Below are positions 1 to 9,948 of a DNA stretch of 64,000 bases, in pieces (the stretch's first letter is position 1; every line of letters starts with the position of its first letter). The stretch is taken from positions 63,721,501 through 63,785,500 of the forward strand of contig CM075354.1 in the NCBI GenBank assembly GCA_037693485.1. Direction: 5' to 3'. Origin of the DNA: Kitagawia praeruptora (lineage: Eukaryota > Streptophyta > Magnoliopsida > Apiales > Apiaceae). Both the position numbers and the translations under genes were made by a program. Under the pieces are notes generated by a model. The model was given only the letters and a program-made list of their open reading frames with translations. It did not search any database and was not told where the DNA came from.

Positions 1-2
1 TC

Positions 3-1898
3 AAATGGGCAATTGAGCTCGGAGAATTTGACATAACGTACAGGCCTCGGACAGCCATCAAGGCTCAGGCATTGGCTGACTTCGTGGTTGAATGTACCAT
101 TAACAACCAAGAAGTCGGGGGGCAAGAGATAATACCCAACCAAGGAAGTGAGAATAAAGATGAAGAACTTGTACCTGATCTGAAGGAGTACTGGGTGCTC
201 TATTTTGATGGAGCATCAAAAACAAAATCCAGTGGTGCAGGTTTAGTTTTGCAAAGCCCCGATGGGTTCACAGTTGAATATGCTTTGAAGTTGGACTTTC
301 CGACAACCAACAATGAAGCTGAGTATGAAGCCTTGATAGCCGGTTTAGGCTTGGCCAGAATCATGAGAGTAAAAAATCTCAAAGTTTGTGGAGATTCAAG
401 ATTGGTAGTCTCGCAAGTGAATGGAGAGTTTGAGGCCAAGGATGAAACTATGGCAAAATACCTCAGAGTCGTGAAAGCTGTTATGACTCAGTTTGAGGAG
501 TGTTATGTGGAGCACATTCCTAGGGAAGAGAACGTAAAGGCCGATGCCCTCTCTAAGTTCGCTTCTTCTGAGATAGAGAATTATGCAGGAAGTGTTTACT
601 TCCAGGTCTTGAAGGCCCCGACCGTCAATTCTAAATTGGTAGAACCAATCGATGTCAGAAGCTATTGGATAGATCCTATTAAAGCTCATCTCGAAACCGG
701 ATGGCTCCCTGACAATGCTTTGGAAGCACGAAAATTGTCAGTGAGAGCATTGAGGTATGCCTTGATTGAAGGCATCTTATACAAGAGATCGTTTGTCATT
801 CCCTACTTGAAGTGCTTAAGGCCCCAAGAGGCAAGGGAAGCATTGGAAGAAGTTCATGAAGGGATATGTGGGCAACACCTGGGGGGCAGGTCCTTGGCTC
901 ACAAAATAACTCGTCTGGGATTCTATTGGCCAGAGATACTGGCCGATGCACAGGATTATGTCAAGAGGTGCGATAGATGCCAAAAGCACACTCCGATTGT
1001 AAGGCAGCCTCCTGAGATGTTAATGTCAATCAGCTCCCCCGTCCCGTTTGCAATGTGGGGGATGGACATCCTTGGACCTTTCCCTATGGCTTCAGCACAG
1101 AGGAAGTTTTTGATAGTCGCCATTGACTACTTCACCAAATGGATTGAGGCTAAGCCTTTAGCAAAGATAACCACCAAGCAAGTTTCCCAGTTCTTTTGGG
1201 AGAACATAATCTGTAGATATGGCATCCCGCGAATCCTTGTGACAGATAATGGGACACAGTTCAATAATGAGGAGTTTAGAAAGTACTGTGAAGAGAATGC
1301 TATTGAGCTTCGTTTTACTTCAGTAGCACACCCGCAAGCAAATGGACAGGCTGAGGTCGCCAATCGGATCATCATTGATGGACTAAAGAAAAGGGTCGAA
1401 TGCTCGAGGAACACTTGGGTGGATGAGTTGCTGCCTATACTCTGGGCTTATCGCACTACTTGTAAGGTGACTACCGGAGCAACCCCGTTTCTGCTAGCTT
1501 ATGGAGTTGAGGCAGTTGTGCCGCTGGAAATCATGCATGCATCACCTCGGATTGAGGCATATGAACCTGAGACTAATGAAGAAGGCATGAGGCTCGCTCT
1601 AGATCTGATTGATGAAGTCAGGGACGAGGCAAACGCCAGAAATGCGGAGCATCAAAATAAAGCGTCCTTCTATTACAACCACAGGGTTAAGGAGAGGTTC
1701 TTTCAGCAAGGTGACTTGGTTCTCAGGAAGATCGAGGCTTCTAGAGTTGGCCAGAAGGGAAAACTAGCCCCAAACTGGGAAGGGCCGTATCGAGTTAGGA
1801 AGACATTGGGACGAGGATCATATAAGTTGGAGACCTTGGACGGGGTTGAGGTGCCCCGTACTTGGCATGCCTTGAACCTCAAGATTTATTATATTTAA
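3..1898 (+). CDS. Tat-lineage pol, partial: RNase H and integrase
   Basis: The reading frame is already open at the window edge and runs without a stop to TAA at 1898 (about 631 residues), so the left end is a truncation by the window, not a start. RNase H: YFDGASK near 200-220, NNEAEYEAL near 310, CGDSRLVV near 390 give the acidic residues. A linker rich in charged residues leads to integrase: an HHCC zinc finger (HEGICGQH ... CDRCQKH, 855-990), then the DDE core with WGMDILGPFP (near 1060), VTDNGTQF (near 1240) and AHPQANGQAEV (near 1330). The tail has GDLVLRKIE and NWEGPYRVRK, the usual gypsy integrase C-terminal fold; no chromodomain is present, as expected for Tat. It would cut and join retroviral-type cDNA and degrade the RNA template. 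This part of pol is intact. Confidence 0.95.
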   Translation, partial: KWAIELGEFDITYRPRTAIKAQALADFVVECTINNQEVGGQEIIPNQGSENKDEELVPDLKEYWVLYFDGASKTKSSGAGLVLQSPDGFTVEYALKLDFPTTNNEAEYEALIAGLGLARIMRVKNLKVCGDSRLVVSQVNGEFEAKDETMAKYLRVVKAVMTQFEECYVEHIPREENVKADALSKFASSEIENYAGSVYFQVLKAPTVNSKLVEPIDVRSYWIDPIKAHLETGWLPDNALEARKLSVRALRYALIEGILYKRSFVIPYLKCLRPQEAREALEEVHEGICGQHLGGRSLAHKITRLGFYWPEILADAQDYVKRCDRCQKHTPIVRQPPEMLMSISSPVPFAMWGMDILGPFPMASAQRKFLIVAIDYFTKWIEAKPLAKITTKQVSQFFWENIICRYGIPRILVTDNGTQFNNEEFRKYCEENAIELRFTSVAHPQANGQAEVANRIIIDGLKKRVECSRNTWVDELLPILWAYRTTCKVTTGATPFLLAYGVEAVVPLEIMHASPRIEAYEPETNEEGMRLALDLIDEVRDEANARNAEHQNKASFYYNHRVKERFFQQGDLVLRKIEASRVGQKGKLAPNWEGPYRVRKTLGRGSYKLETLDGVEVPRTWHALNLKIYYI

Positions 1899-2304
1899 GC
1901 TGCCTCTGCAACAATGTAGCCTTTTATTTATCTAGTATGAGAAGTAGAAATAAGGTTCGATGAAACCATTCCAGGGATTAATTCTTCGAGTAGGACAATA
2001 ATAAGCTATGTAAGGGTTGAACCCATTTGAGTTATTAATGCAAAGTTTGTTTTCCATTTTCTATGTTTTGTTTAAGTACCTAGCACCTGCTGAGTGCAAA
2101 TCTAGAAAGATCAAGTACCGAAAAATGAATGAACATATGAATGGAAAAAAGGAGTGCATAAATAAAGACCCCGAAGGGCCGACAGTTAAGTTACATCACT
2201 TAGCCAAATAAAAGTTTTGATCCCGAAGGACCTTGATTGAAAGCTAAAAACACAAAGCCACATGCGGCCAATCTAGGCCATGTAAGGCCACCGAGCAATC
2301 CCAG
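1899..2304. other. spacer between pol and antisense gene of element A
   Basis: About 400 bases separating the convergent 3' ends of pol and the antisense gene. The equivalent spacer in element B is 51336-51734, read in the other orientation, and shares its general layout. It probably holds 3' ends of both transcripts; no clear polyadenylation motif was singled out. Confidence 0.5.
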
Positions 2305-4339
2305 TTACTCATCAAAATCCTCCTCCTCACCACTCTCTTCTTCACTGCTATCTTCCTCATCGCTCTCTTCCACCGAGCTTTCCTCGTCAGGGCCCTTATC
2401 CGGTTCGGCTACCACCATTGGTTGAGGCACAACCTCTTCCTCCTCGAAAGATGAGCTATCCTCGATCTGAGCCACTCTTCCTTTCTGCACGGTCGTAGGC
2501 CGCTTCCCTCGAGGGTCCGAGGAAACTGAATCGTCCCTCTTGGCTCGGACACCTCTCGAACCAGAACCAGAACGGCGGCGACTTCCCCTAGAGCCTGAAC
2601 CCGAAGCCTGAGCTACTGGGTTGGCTTCTGAGCCCGAAGCAACTTGATTATAAGGACTTGGAAAGTCCCTCGGGTTAACTACAGTAGGGTGCCTCTTGCT
2701 CACAGCATTGATGGCTCGATCCCAACCAACAGACATAATACCCGGGCGAACTTCATCGTCATGCTCATCTATGAGACGGAAGAAATCCTCTGACTTCTGG
2801 TAAGCTTTCACCACCAGCTTGTAGTCTGCCGCCCTTTTGTTATACAGGGAGTCATACTGTCTCTAGAGAGAATGAGCATCAGCTTCAGCCCGGATGGCCC
2901 TAGACTCCAAGTCTTGGCATTTCTCATCAAAAGTTGCTTTCTCCTTCTTCAAGGCCACATTTTCCTCCCGATATGCACGGCCTATGCGAGTGCTGGCCTG
3001 GAAATGGGCATTGGCCTAGAACAAAGAATCAATGAGACATTTATAATCATAAGTTATGTGAAAATATTACATCTAAGATGAAAAGTTGGGAACCTGGTAC
3101 AGGGCTTGAGCTCCTAGTTTCTCCGCCTCATCAAATTTGTCCACAGCAGTCACTGTCAAAAGATCGGGGGGAGTGATGCAGAATTTGGACCAATCCAAGG
3201 CCGACTCTGGGCATCCTAAGATAGAATCTTGCTCACATATGCCCCAACCAGGGACAAAAGGGGTCTTGACTCTCCCGTCAGCGTCTCGGGATCTCTTTGA
3301 AGAACACCCCGACAGGAACTGCGGGATCTTTAGCTCAGGTTGGATGCCAGCCTGAGCCTCGGCTCTCTTGGTCATCCTTCTAGTAACTTTCGGCTGGTTC
3401 TCGGGCCGGCTGTCTATCTCCTCCACAACTGAAATGGCAACAGGAAAAAATATCGGAATAAGAACAAACAGAGTTCATAATGTGCAAATAAAAAATTACC
3501 CTCAGAAGAAAGTAAGCTAAGGCTAGCTTCTACAAGTCTCTTCTCGGTTAAGAAAACTTTGTAGTGAGTACGCCGTTGTCAGCAAGTAATCTATCATGAT
3601 CAAGAAGCTCTTTCACGTCAAGATCACATATAAAGTGTGTCGCGTCATGCACTTCCCCAAACTTAGACACAAAGAATTGGCCCCAGTCGCCACCACTCCA
3701 TACCAGAGTCACGAACTCTCTGTCCCAGGAGTGATGGGAATCTGGGAATGAAAATGCATTCACGATATGTGGAACACTAGTTCGGTGCTGAATAGATACC
3801 CATCCCTTTTGAAGCTCAGATGAGTTCTTGATGACGAATATACTCCGGAACATTGTGGTAGTCGGTTCGATATCTAGATCCCGACACCTCAGCATAAAGA
3901 TGATGACAGCCCGCCATGCATTAGGATACAATTGGCAAGGATGAACCTGAAACTCTGTTAGAAGCCTTATGATGAACTGGTCGACAGGGAATCGCAGGCC
4001 CGCTTCAAGGGCGCCTTTGTAGACACATAGCCTCTCTGGGTGCCAATTACAGGTTCTATCAGCTAAGCCAGGAACGCGGACCTTGATCACGTCCGGAAAG
4101 CCATATAGCTCCTTGATCTTGTTAACATCCTCCTTGTTAAACTTACACGGGCTATGATATGCAGCTAATTCAGAGTTATTGGGGAATGCATCCCTCATGG
4201 TACTCAACAAGTCATACAAAGAATCAAATCTACGATCAATATACGAAGGGGGATTTAGTCTAAGATTACCTCGCAATGTCTTAGCCATCGCCTCCGACAT
4301 GGAGACTGACGAAGCCGAAGCACGGTTGCCATCTGCCAT
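2305..4339 (-). pseudogene. antisense accessory gene of Tat element A (spliced, broken)
   Basis: Three exons on the strand opposite to pol: 4339-3500, 3428-3094 and 3015-2305, with GT-AG introns of 71 and 78 bases. Exon 1 encodes MADGNRASASS and a globular domain with motifs RFDSLYDLLSTM, FPDVIKVRVPG, HPERLCVYKG and HPCQLYPNAWR; this resembles the 'putative gypsy-type transposon' domain (Pfam Transposase_28 type) found in extra genes of Tat elements. Exon 2 holds VTRRMTKRAEAQ and ITPPDLLTVTA. Exon 3 starts as a coiled coil, then a basic Ser/Arg/Gly stretch, and ends in an acidic tail (EESGEEEDFDE). It is broken twice: a one-base shift near 3570 at the end of exon 1, and TAG in place of a Gln-type codon near 2865 in exon 3. 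The function of this family is unknown; an origin from a DNA transposon has been suggested from the domain. Gene structure matches the copy in element B. Confidence 0.8.
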
Positions 4340-4438
4340 CTTGAAGCTCGAACTTGAAGCTTTAAAGCTTGAGAGCTTTAGAGAAAATTTTAGAAGTAAG
4401 AAGAAGTGAAGTGAATGAAATGAAGGCTCCCCCCATTC

Positions 4439-4445
4439 TTTTATA
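4439..4445 (-). promoter_or_regulatory. TATA box of the antisense gene (element A)
   Basis: TATAAAA read on the minus strand, about 100 bases before the ATG at 4339. Element B has the same box (36313-36318) about 115 bases before its ATG, in a similar context (CTATAAAAGAATGGG). Conservation in two diverged copies argues that the antisense gene has its own promoter. Confidence 0.65.
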
Positions 4446-4819
4446 GAAGATGGGTGACCTCCTATATCAGGTTGAAATACAACTCGGTTCGTGTTTGCAG
4501 GTCATCTATCGTTTATGCATGAAAGAAAATGGAACTCATCTGCTATATCTGGCAAAAGTTATATCAGTTCGTATGATTCCGGGAAAGAAAAGAAGTATCT
4601 ACATAGAGAAATAATAATTAGTTCTGCTCGGACACTCATCTAAGCTTAAGAAGCTGATTACGTTTAAGGAAGATAAAACACAATCATTTAGTCTTTGTTA
4701 ATAAAGAGAGACTGATTATGCCCTGAAAGAGAGTATACAACATACAAATGTCAAGGACGTGATTCAAGAACAAGATTCCAAGCATTGCGAAAAGCTCTGA
4801 GAGGCACGACAAAGCAGCC

Positions 4820-5890
4820 ACGGGGCACCTGGTAGGCAACCAGGATCACCTGTAGCCGACCAGGTGCCAGGGGAAGGGTCTGGCCGACCAGGATCTCCTG
4901 GCAACCGACCAGGATCTCCTGGCAGCAGACCAGGATCTCCCGCGGCCGACCAGGTGCTAGGGGAAGGGTCTGGCCGACCAGGATCTCCTGGCAGCCGACC
5001 AGGATCTCCTGGCAGCAGACCAGGATCTCCTGTAGCCGACCAGGTGCCACATAGGAGCTTCATCCGACCTCCTAACATCTCCCGTCAGTTGGTTGAATCA
5101 TTTGATGGCTCTGTTGAAGGTTTTTCACTTTTCGGAACAAACATCGACCTCCAACTAAGCGTCGTTCAAGCATCGATTAGCACCGTATAGTGCCGTCTTA
5201 TGCCATTCAACGTCGTTCAACGTAGATTGAAATGTCGCTCAAGCACTCCCGGGCAACTTGGCAGGCAACCAGGATCACCTGCAGCCGACCAGGTGCCACA
5301 GAGGGGGTCAGGCCGACCAAGATCTCCTGGCAGCCAACCAGGATCTCCTGGCAGCCGACCAGGATCTCCTGGCAGCTGACCAGGATCTCCCGACACCCAT
5401 CTTAACATCTCCCGTCAGTTGGTAGGATCATTTGGTGGCTTTGTTGAAGTTTCCATACATTTCGGGATAAACATCGACCTTCGACTTAGCGCCGCATAGA
5501 GTCTACTAGCACCATGAAGTGCCGCTTTATGCCATTTAACGTCGTTTAACAAACATTGAAACGTTGTTTAAACATCGTGTGGCATCATTAAAAGATAACA
5601 TGGGTCTCCCATCGAGGAGCACCTTCAGCTATCGAGGAGCACTTGTCATCCACCAAGGCGCACCTGTCAGCCACCAAGGATCTCCTGGCAGCAGACCAGG
5701 ATCTCCTGGCAGCAGATCAGGATCTCCCGCAGCCGACCAGGTGCCACAGAAGGGGGTCTGGCCGACCAGGATCTCCTGGCAGCCGACCAGGATCCCCTGG
5801 CAGCCGACCAGGATCTCCTGGCAGCCGACCAGGATCTTCTGCAGCCGACCAGGATCACCTGGCAGCTGACCAGGACCCTTGTCGGCTGAC
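4820..5890. repeat. tandem array, 21-bp unit, with 330-bp higher order (element A)
   Basis: Three clusters (about 4820-5050, 5255-5395, 5660-5880) of a 21-bp unit with the core GCCGACCAGGATCTCCTGG, many copies nearly identical. The spacers between clusters also repeat: TAACATCTCCCGTCAGTTGG occurs at 5072 and again at 5402, a period of 330 bases. Because 21 is divisible by 3, long repetitive reading frames appear on both strands; these are by-products. At the same place element B carries different repeats (35806-36030 and a CGGTCGGCTGG-rich stretch at 35600-35725), although the word GCCGACC/GGTCGGC is shared. Confidence 0.9.
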
Positions 5891-5934
5891 TGGCTTCCCG
5901 GAAAAGGATGCGATTGTCCCGAGTCTTCTCCTAT

Positions 5935-6215
5935 AAGCGCAGATTAGTGCCGGTTAAGCACAGATTAGTGCCGGTTAAGCACAGATTAGTGCCGATTAGC
6001 GCAGATTAGTGCCGTTTAGTGCTGTTTAAGCACTGATTAGTGCCTGTTAGCACAAATTAGTGCCGTTTAAGCGCTGTTTAGCACCGATTAGTGCCCTTAG
6101 TGCCATTCCATGCTATTTAACATTGTTTAACACTGTTTAAACGTTGTTTAATTATGGCTGATTAAGCACTGTCTAAGTGCCATTTAACACCGCTTAGTGT
6201 CGTTCAACATCGTCG
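5935..6215. repeat. degenerate array of about 10-20 bp units (GTGCCGTTTAGC type)
   Basis: Repeated words such as CAGATTAGTGCCGGTTAAG and GTGCCGTTTAGTGC fill this stretch, with many point changes. The same array, in reverse orientation, stands next to the polypurine tract of element B (34930-35455, CACTAAACGGTGC). It is therefore an old part of the family's 3' untranslated region, unlike the array before it. Confidence 0.8.
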
Positions 6216-6350
6216 TAAATGCGTCGGTCGCTCCACGCTTTACATTAAGATGATATTGTTGAAAATACTCACGTAAGAGCAATAGACCCTGACCCAAGTC
6301 TCGAATAAGGCCGTTATAACTTCAAGGAAAACCTGATCAGTTTTCCTAGA

Positions 6351-6364
6351 AGTTGGGGGGCAAA
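6351..6364 (+). other. polypurine tract of element A
   Basis: AGTTGGGGGGCAAA directly before the LTR start TGATATGGGC. This is the plus-strand primer of reverse transcription. The identical tract is found in element B at 34812-34825 on the minus strand. Confidence 0.85.
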
Positions 6365-6863
6365 TGATATGGGCTAAAAGTAACCCCTAAAGACACATTT
6401 AATGTGGCATTAATTAAGCCTAGAATGGTCCAAACGTGGAACCCACCGGATAGGCCCAAACCCTAATTATAATATTAATTTCGTAATTAATATTAAGGGT
6501 AGTAAAACAGCTCAGCAAATAAGAGTCAAACGAGAATATGATTCTTGCCTGACTTAGCCTCCAAGATACATATCTCAACATGGAAACTGATTCATACATG
6601 GAAGGAGACTAGAACCTTCTTCTAGTCGGTGACTTGCCCACCAAGTCACCTAACCCTACTACGATTTTAGGGCTTCTCAGCCTATATAAAGGGTCTGACC
6701 CCTCATTCTCAGAATTACGTTTGTGGCTTGATTCTCAATACGAGATACGTAGGCACTCTGTGAGGACCGATCAGTCTCGAACACGGAAACAGCCATTAAA
6801 GCAAGAAGCTCCCGAACCCTAGTATTAATTGCAAATTCGTGACCTAGATTTTAATCCACAACA
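6365..6863 (+). repeat. 3' LTR of element A (499 bp)
   Basis: It begins TGATATGGGC after the polypurine tract and ends CCACAACA, the TG...CA ends of an LTR. A TATA box (TATATAAA, 6683-6690) lies in the middle. The 3' LTR of element B (34316-34811, 496 bp) aligns with it over the whole length, which fixes both ends. The bases after it (CAATT) may be one copy of the target duplication. Confidence 0.9.
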
Positions 6864-8165
6864 CAATTGTATTATTTTTTTAATTATATCTTTTTCATAT
6901 TATAATTTTCTCTTTAAAATTCAATTCTAATTTTTTTTTATTATATCATTTTTAGATTATCATTTTTTTTATATGATATAATCTTGATCGTCTATTTTTA
7001 AAAATATTAAATTCGACGGTTGAGATTATTTTAGTAGTACAGTGACCAAAATTATGGACAATATATATATATATATATATAATGATGATATAAGGATAAA
7101 ATAAGCAAACTAAGTTGGTAATTTGGTACACTTTTTTTGTACACTCAATAGTAATTAAAATTTTATATAATCTATTTTTTGTATTTTATTATTAAATATC
7201 TACATTATTTTATAAACTATTCTAATAAGTAAAAAATATTTAAAAAATCCATGATTCACATGAACTATAAGCTAGTACTTATTATGGGGGTGTTTGGGGA
7301 AACTTTTTTCCTAAATAAGTCAACTTATTTTAAGAAAAAGTTAGAGATTCCTAACTTTCCAACTTATTTTTGCAACTTATTGAATCTCAAACATACATTA
7401 AATACTTGTATAAAAAAATTATCAAAATATAAAATTTTTACTCAAAAATAAGTCCATAAGTCCTTAAAATAAGGTTAGCCAATAGGGGTGTACACGGTTC
7501 GGGTTGGGCGGGTTGGAAGAAATTTTTGACCCAAACCAATTTAATCGGTTTGAAAAATTTTCAACCCAATCCACTAAAATTAATTTCATAATCCAACCCA
7601 ATCCAATCTAATCGGTTTGGACGGGTTATGAATAAATATTAAAAAAAATACATAAAAATTTGTTATCATTTTTGTGGTTGTTGAAAAATATGTTTAATAC
7701 GTTTCAGCATAACATGATTGCGATAAAAATTTAACATACGCCTTGCATCTCATAATTTCTGTAACAGATAAAATGTTGCTACTTTCTCTCAGTAATCTTC
7801 ATGTATTTTAATGGTTTGCATGACAAAATATATGAATATACATGACTGGTACAAGGACCTGTTAGCACTACTGCTACGCAGTACTGCAGTAGGCACTCTG
7901 CTTTCAATCTTGATATACTATCAAATGTAAATGGGCCAATGTTATAATGGATCATGGATATAAAAATTATTTTATTAAATTAATTTATTTTTTAATCGGG
8001 TTGGGTTGGTTCGGTTAAAAAAATTAAAACCCGTACCCAACCCATTTAAATCGGTTTAACGCTTTTTCAATCCAATTATATATCGGTTTAAAAAAATTCG
8101 ATTTGGATCGGATGAAATAGTGTCGGTTTGGATCGGGTTGGTCGGTTTTATCAACCCGTGTACAC
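6864..8165 (+). repeat. left arm of a 1.3-kb inverted duplication
   Basis: Its reverse complement is found at 9949-11273 with high identity and small indels; both arms contain the same (AT)n run (7063-7080 and 11066-11087), the same short open frame (MIHMNYKLVLIMG... at 7251 + and 10892 -) and the same hAT element. Homology starts right at the end of the LTR of element A, so A seems to have inserted at, or cut, the outer edge of this arm. No host gene or transposase was recognised in the arm. Confidence 0.88.
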
Positions 8166-8170
8166 CCCTG
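7483..8170. mobile_element. non-autonomous hAT element, complete (688 bp)
   Basis: Ends TAGGGGTGTACACGG at the left and, inverted, CAGGGGTGTACACGG at the right, flanked by a perfect 8-bp target duplication TTAGCCAA (7475-7482 and 8171-8178). TIR type and 8-bp duplication are those of the hAT superfamily. Subterminal regions are full of short repeats such as CGGTTTGGATCGG and GGGTTGG. No coding capacity, so it depends on a transposase made elsewhere. Confidence 0.85.
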
Positions 8171-8178
8171 TTAGCCAA

Positions 8179-8645
8179 ACAGACACTATATATAGCCATA
8201 TAGGATATCAATTTGATATCCATTTTTATAATGTTGAGAGTGAACTGAAATCAGGACTGGAAACGAGAGGCTATCTCATCACATTCTCCATCCAAAAATC
8301 TGAATTGGAGTAATTTCTATAAATAGATATGACATGACGGTAGATTATATATAAAACTTGCTCTTCATCCAAAATCATCATAACGAAAAGGTCATATTTA
8401 TTGCCTTGGAAAGCAAACAACGGCTGTGGAAATACAACAATCAAACATACCCGCAATTAACATTCAACAAATAGTTCACTCGCAATCTACGAAGCTAGAG
8501 GACTGGTGCAAGTGCTCAAGGTGAACAGTTCAACGACACAAAATTCCTGCAAATTCAAAAACTTGACGAGTCGGAAGTTGGGAATCTGGGATACCGTACT
8601 TACTAAAATACTGTATAAAATGTGTAGTACTCCTATAGTAAAAAG
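8179..8645. other. unassigned spacer in the loop of the inverted duplication
   Basis: Unique-looking sequence between the hAT element and the Stowaway MITE. Short open frames occur but none has recognisable motifs or gene-like structure. Nothing else can be supported here. Confidence 0.5.
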
Positions 8646-8647
8646 TA

Positions 8648-8906
8648 CTCCCTCCGTCCCTTTTGATTGTTAACATTTCACTTTTTCAAAACTTTCTGGC
8701 ACGCATTTTAAGGTGCATTTTAAGGATAGTTAAATAACTTTTTTTTAAAATTTTCTTTTTCTGTATAAAAATTTAAATTAAATTTTTATACAGAAAAAGA
8801 AAATTTTAAAAAAAAGTTATTTAACTATCCTTAAAATGCACCTTAAAATGCGTGCCAGAAAGTTTTGAAAAAGTGAAATGTTAACAATCAAAAGGGACGG
8901 AGGGAG
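8648..8906. mobile_element. Stowaway-type MITE, complete, near-perfect palindrome (259 bp)
   Basis: Begins CTCCCTCCGTCCC and ends with its reverse complement, flanked by TA on both sides (8646-8647, 8907-8908), which are the marks of Stowaway MITEs (Tc1/mariner). The two arms of about 128 bases read as exact complements around a 3-base centre. Such high arm identity suggests that it is young or recently corrected. Confidence 0.93.
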
Positions 8907-8908
8907 TA

Positions 8909-9224
8909 AGTAAAAAGTAAGGGTCAAAATTATAATGCGACCTACTCCCTGCTCGATCTACCAAAATTTATAATGTGTCAACACTCAAATTAGCGGTTTT
9001 ATCCGATTCAATCTTCACCCTACTTCTGAACCAAACAGCATTTTGGGTAACCAACCACAAATTGTTAAATTTAGGGGTTCAACAATTAACTTTTGGGGTT
9101 TAACGTTCCCATTTTGGGTTTTAAAATATTCGGAACGAAGAATAAATCGTATACGAACTTAGGGTTTAGGGTTATCAAATTCAAAATTTTGCTAAAAAAA
9201 GTGAAATTCAAAATTATTGAACCA
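8909..9224. other. unassigned spacer after the MITE
   Basis: AT-rich sequence with several GGGTTT-type words (TTAGGGTTTAGGG near 9170). No gene, tandem array or element end was found. Confidence 0.5.
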
Positions 9225-9425
9225 TACGCATGCTACCAATGCGTTGTCCATTTGACAAAGAAACTTACCAATGAGCTATACGCATACAATGCGTGGGCTT
9301 ATTTTATATTTTTAAAAAAAATACACGCATGGTGTACATGCGTGGCCTACTTAAAAAAAACAAAGAACACGCATGTGAGACATGCGTGTACTGTGTACGC
9401 ATGTGACACATGCGTGTTCCGTGGG
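9225..9425. repeat. irregular array of ACGCATG/CATGCGT inverted motifs
   Basis: Pairs of ACGCATG and CATGCGT recur about every 30-60 bases (for example near 9313-9341, 9369-9387, 9396-9415), each pair able to form a small hairpin. The stretch could also encode repeated Cys/His-rich peptides in several frames, but there is no start context or homologue to support a gene. Confidence 0.6.
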
Positions 9426-9519
9426 TAAAAAGGGCGGACGTTTCCCCCGGTAGGTATTTTGGGCAACTGAAATTAAATGGTGGGTATTTTGGTTTTTCAC
9501 CCCCCAATATTTTTTCCCC

Positions 9520-9700
9520 AAATATTTAATCGGAAATATTTTTTTCAGAAATATTTATTCGGAATTATTTTTTTTCGAAATATTTATTCGGAATTATTTT
9601 TTTCTGAAATATTTATTCGGAAATATTTTTTCCCGAATTCTTTATTTGGAAATATTTTTTTCCGAATTATTTATTCGAAAATATTTTTTTCCGAAACTGC
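9520..9700. repeat. AT-rich tandem array, about 29-30 bp unit
   Basis: Six to seven degenerate copies of TTTTTTTCCGAAATATTTA followed by TTCGGAAT-type sequence. It creates a repetitive open frame (Ile/Phe-rich) that is not a gene. Confidence 0.8.
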
Positions 9701-9948
9701 TTTGAGTTGACAGGCACAGACGGGCCAACTCGGTGTAGACACATCAAAAAGACGCTTCACAATGAGAATCTCAGTATTAATTGTAATATGGATATGAAAA
9801 TATGGATATCACTTATTTGATCCAAATTAGATCCATATTTAAGCTAAAATATGTGATTTTAAACCAATCCAAATCCATTTAAAATGTGTGATTTTTTATT
9901 GGGCCAAATTTTAAAAAATGGTTTGGTTTGGTTTGGACTGGATATATG

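Larger units (their letters stand above)
1..6863 (+). mobile_element. Ty3/gypsy Tat-lineage retrotransposon, 3' part (element A)
   Basis: The window opens inside pol of an LTR retrotransposon that ends at 6863. Order seen: RNase H and integrase (3-1898), short spacer, antisense spliced gene (4339-2305 on the minus strand), tandem arrays (4820-6215), polypurine tract (6351-6364), 3' LTR (6365-6863). RNase H before integrase is the Ty3/gypsy order; extra genes after integrase, some antisense, are known from the plant Tat lineage (Ogre, Retand, Grande relatives). The 5' LTR, gag, protease and reverse transcriptase lie outside the window, so its target duplication cannot be checked. A second copy (element B, 34316-64000, opposite strand) confirms the borders of the LTR and of the antisense gene. 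Confidence 0.93.

Noticed and set aside
4751..5190. Long repetitive open frames in the 21-bp array on both strands
   Set aside because: They follow from a stop-free unit whose length is divisible by three; no start context, no match on the partner element B.
4820..5890. CRISPR-like repeat-spacer pattern
   Set aside because: Units are contiguous or separated by spacers that are themselves repeated; plant nuclear context.
7251..7451. Small protein MIHMNYKLVLIMG... present twice (also 10892-10710 on the minus strand)
   Set aside because: The two copies are simply part of the inverted duplication; AT-rich, no motifs, and the two copies end differently.
9477..9710. Ile/Phe-rich open frame
   Set aside because: It reads through an AT-rich 29-bp tandem array.
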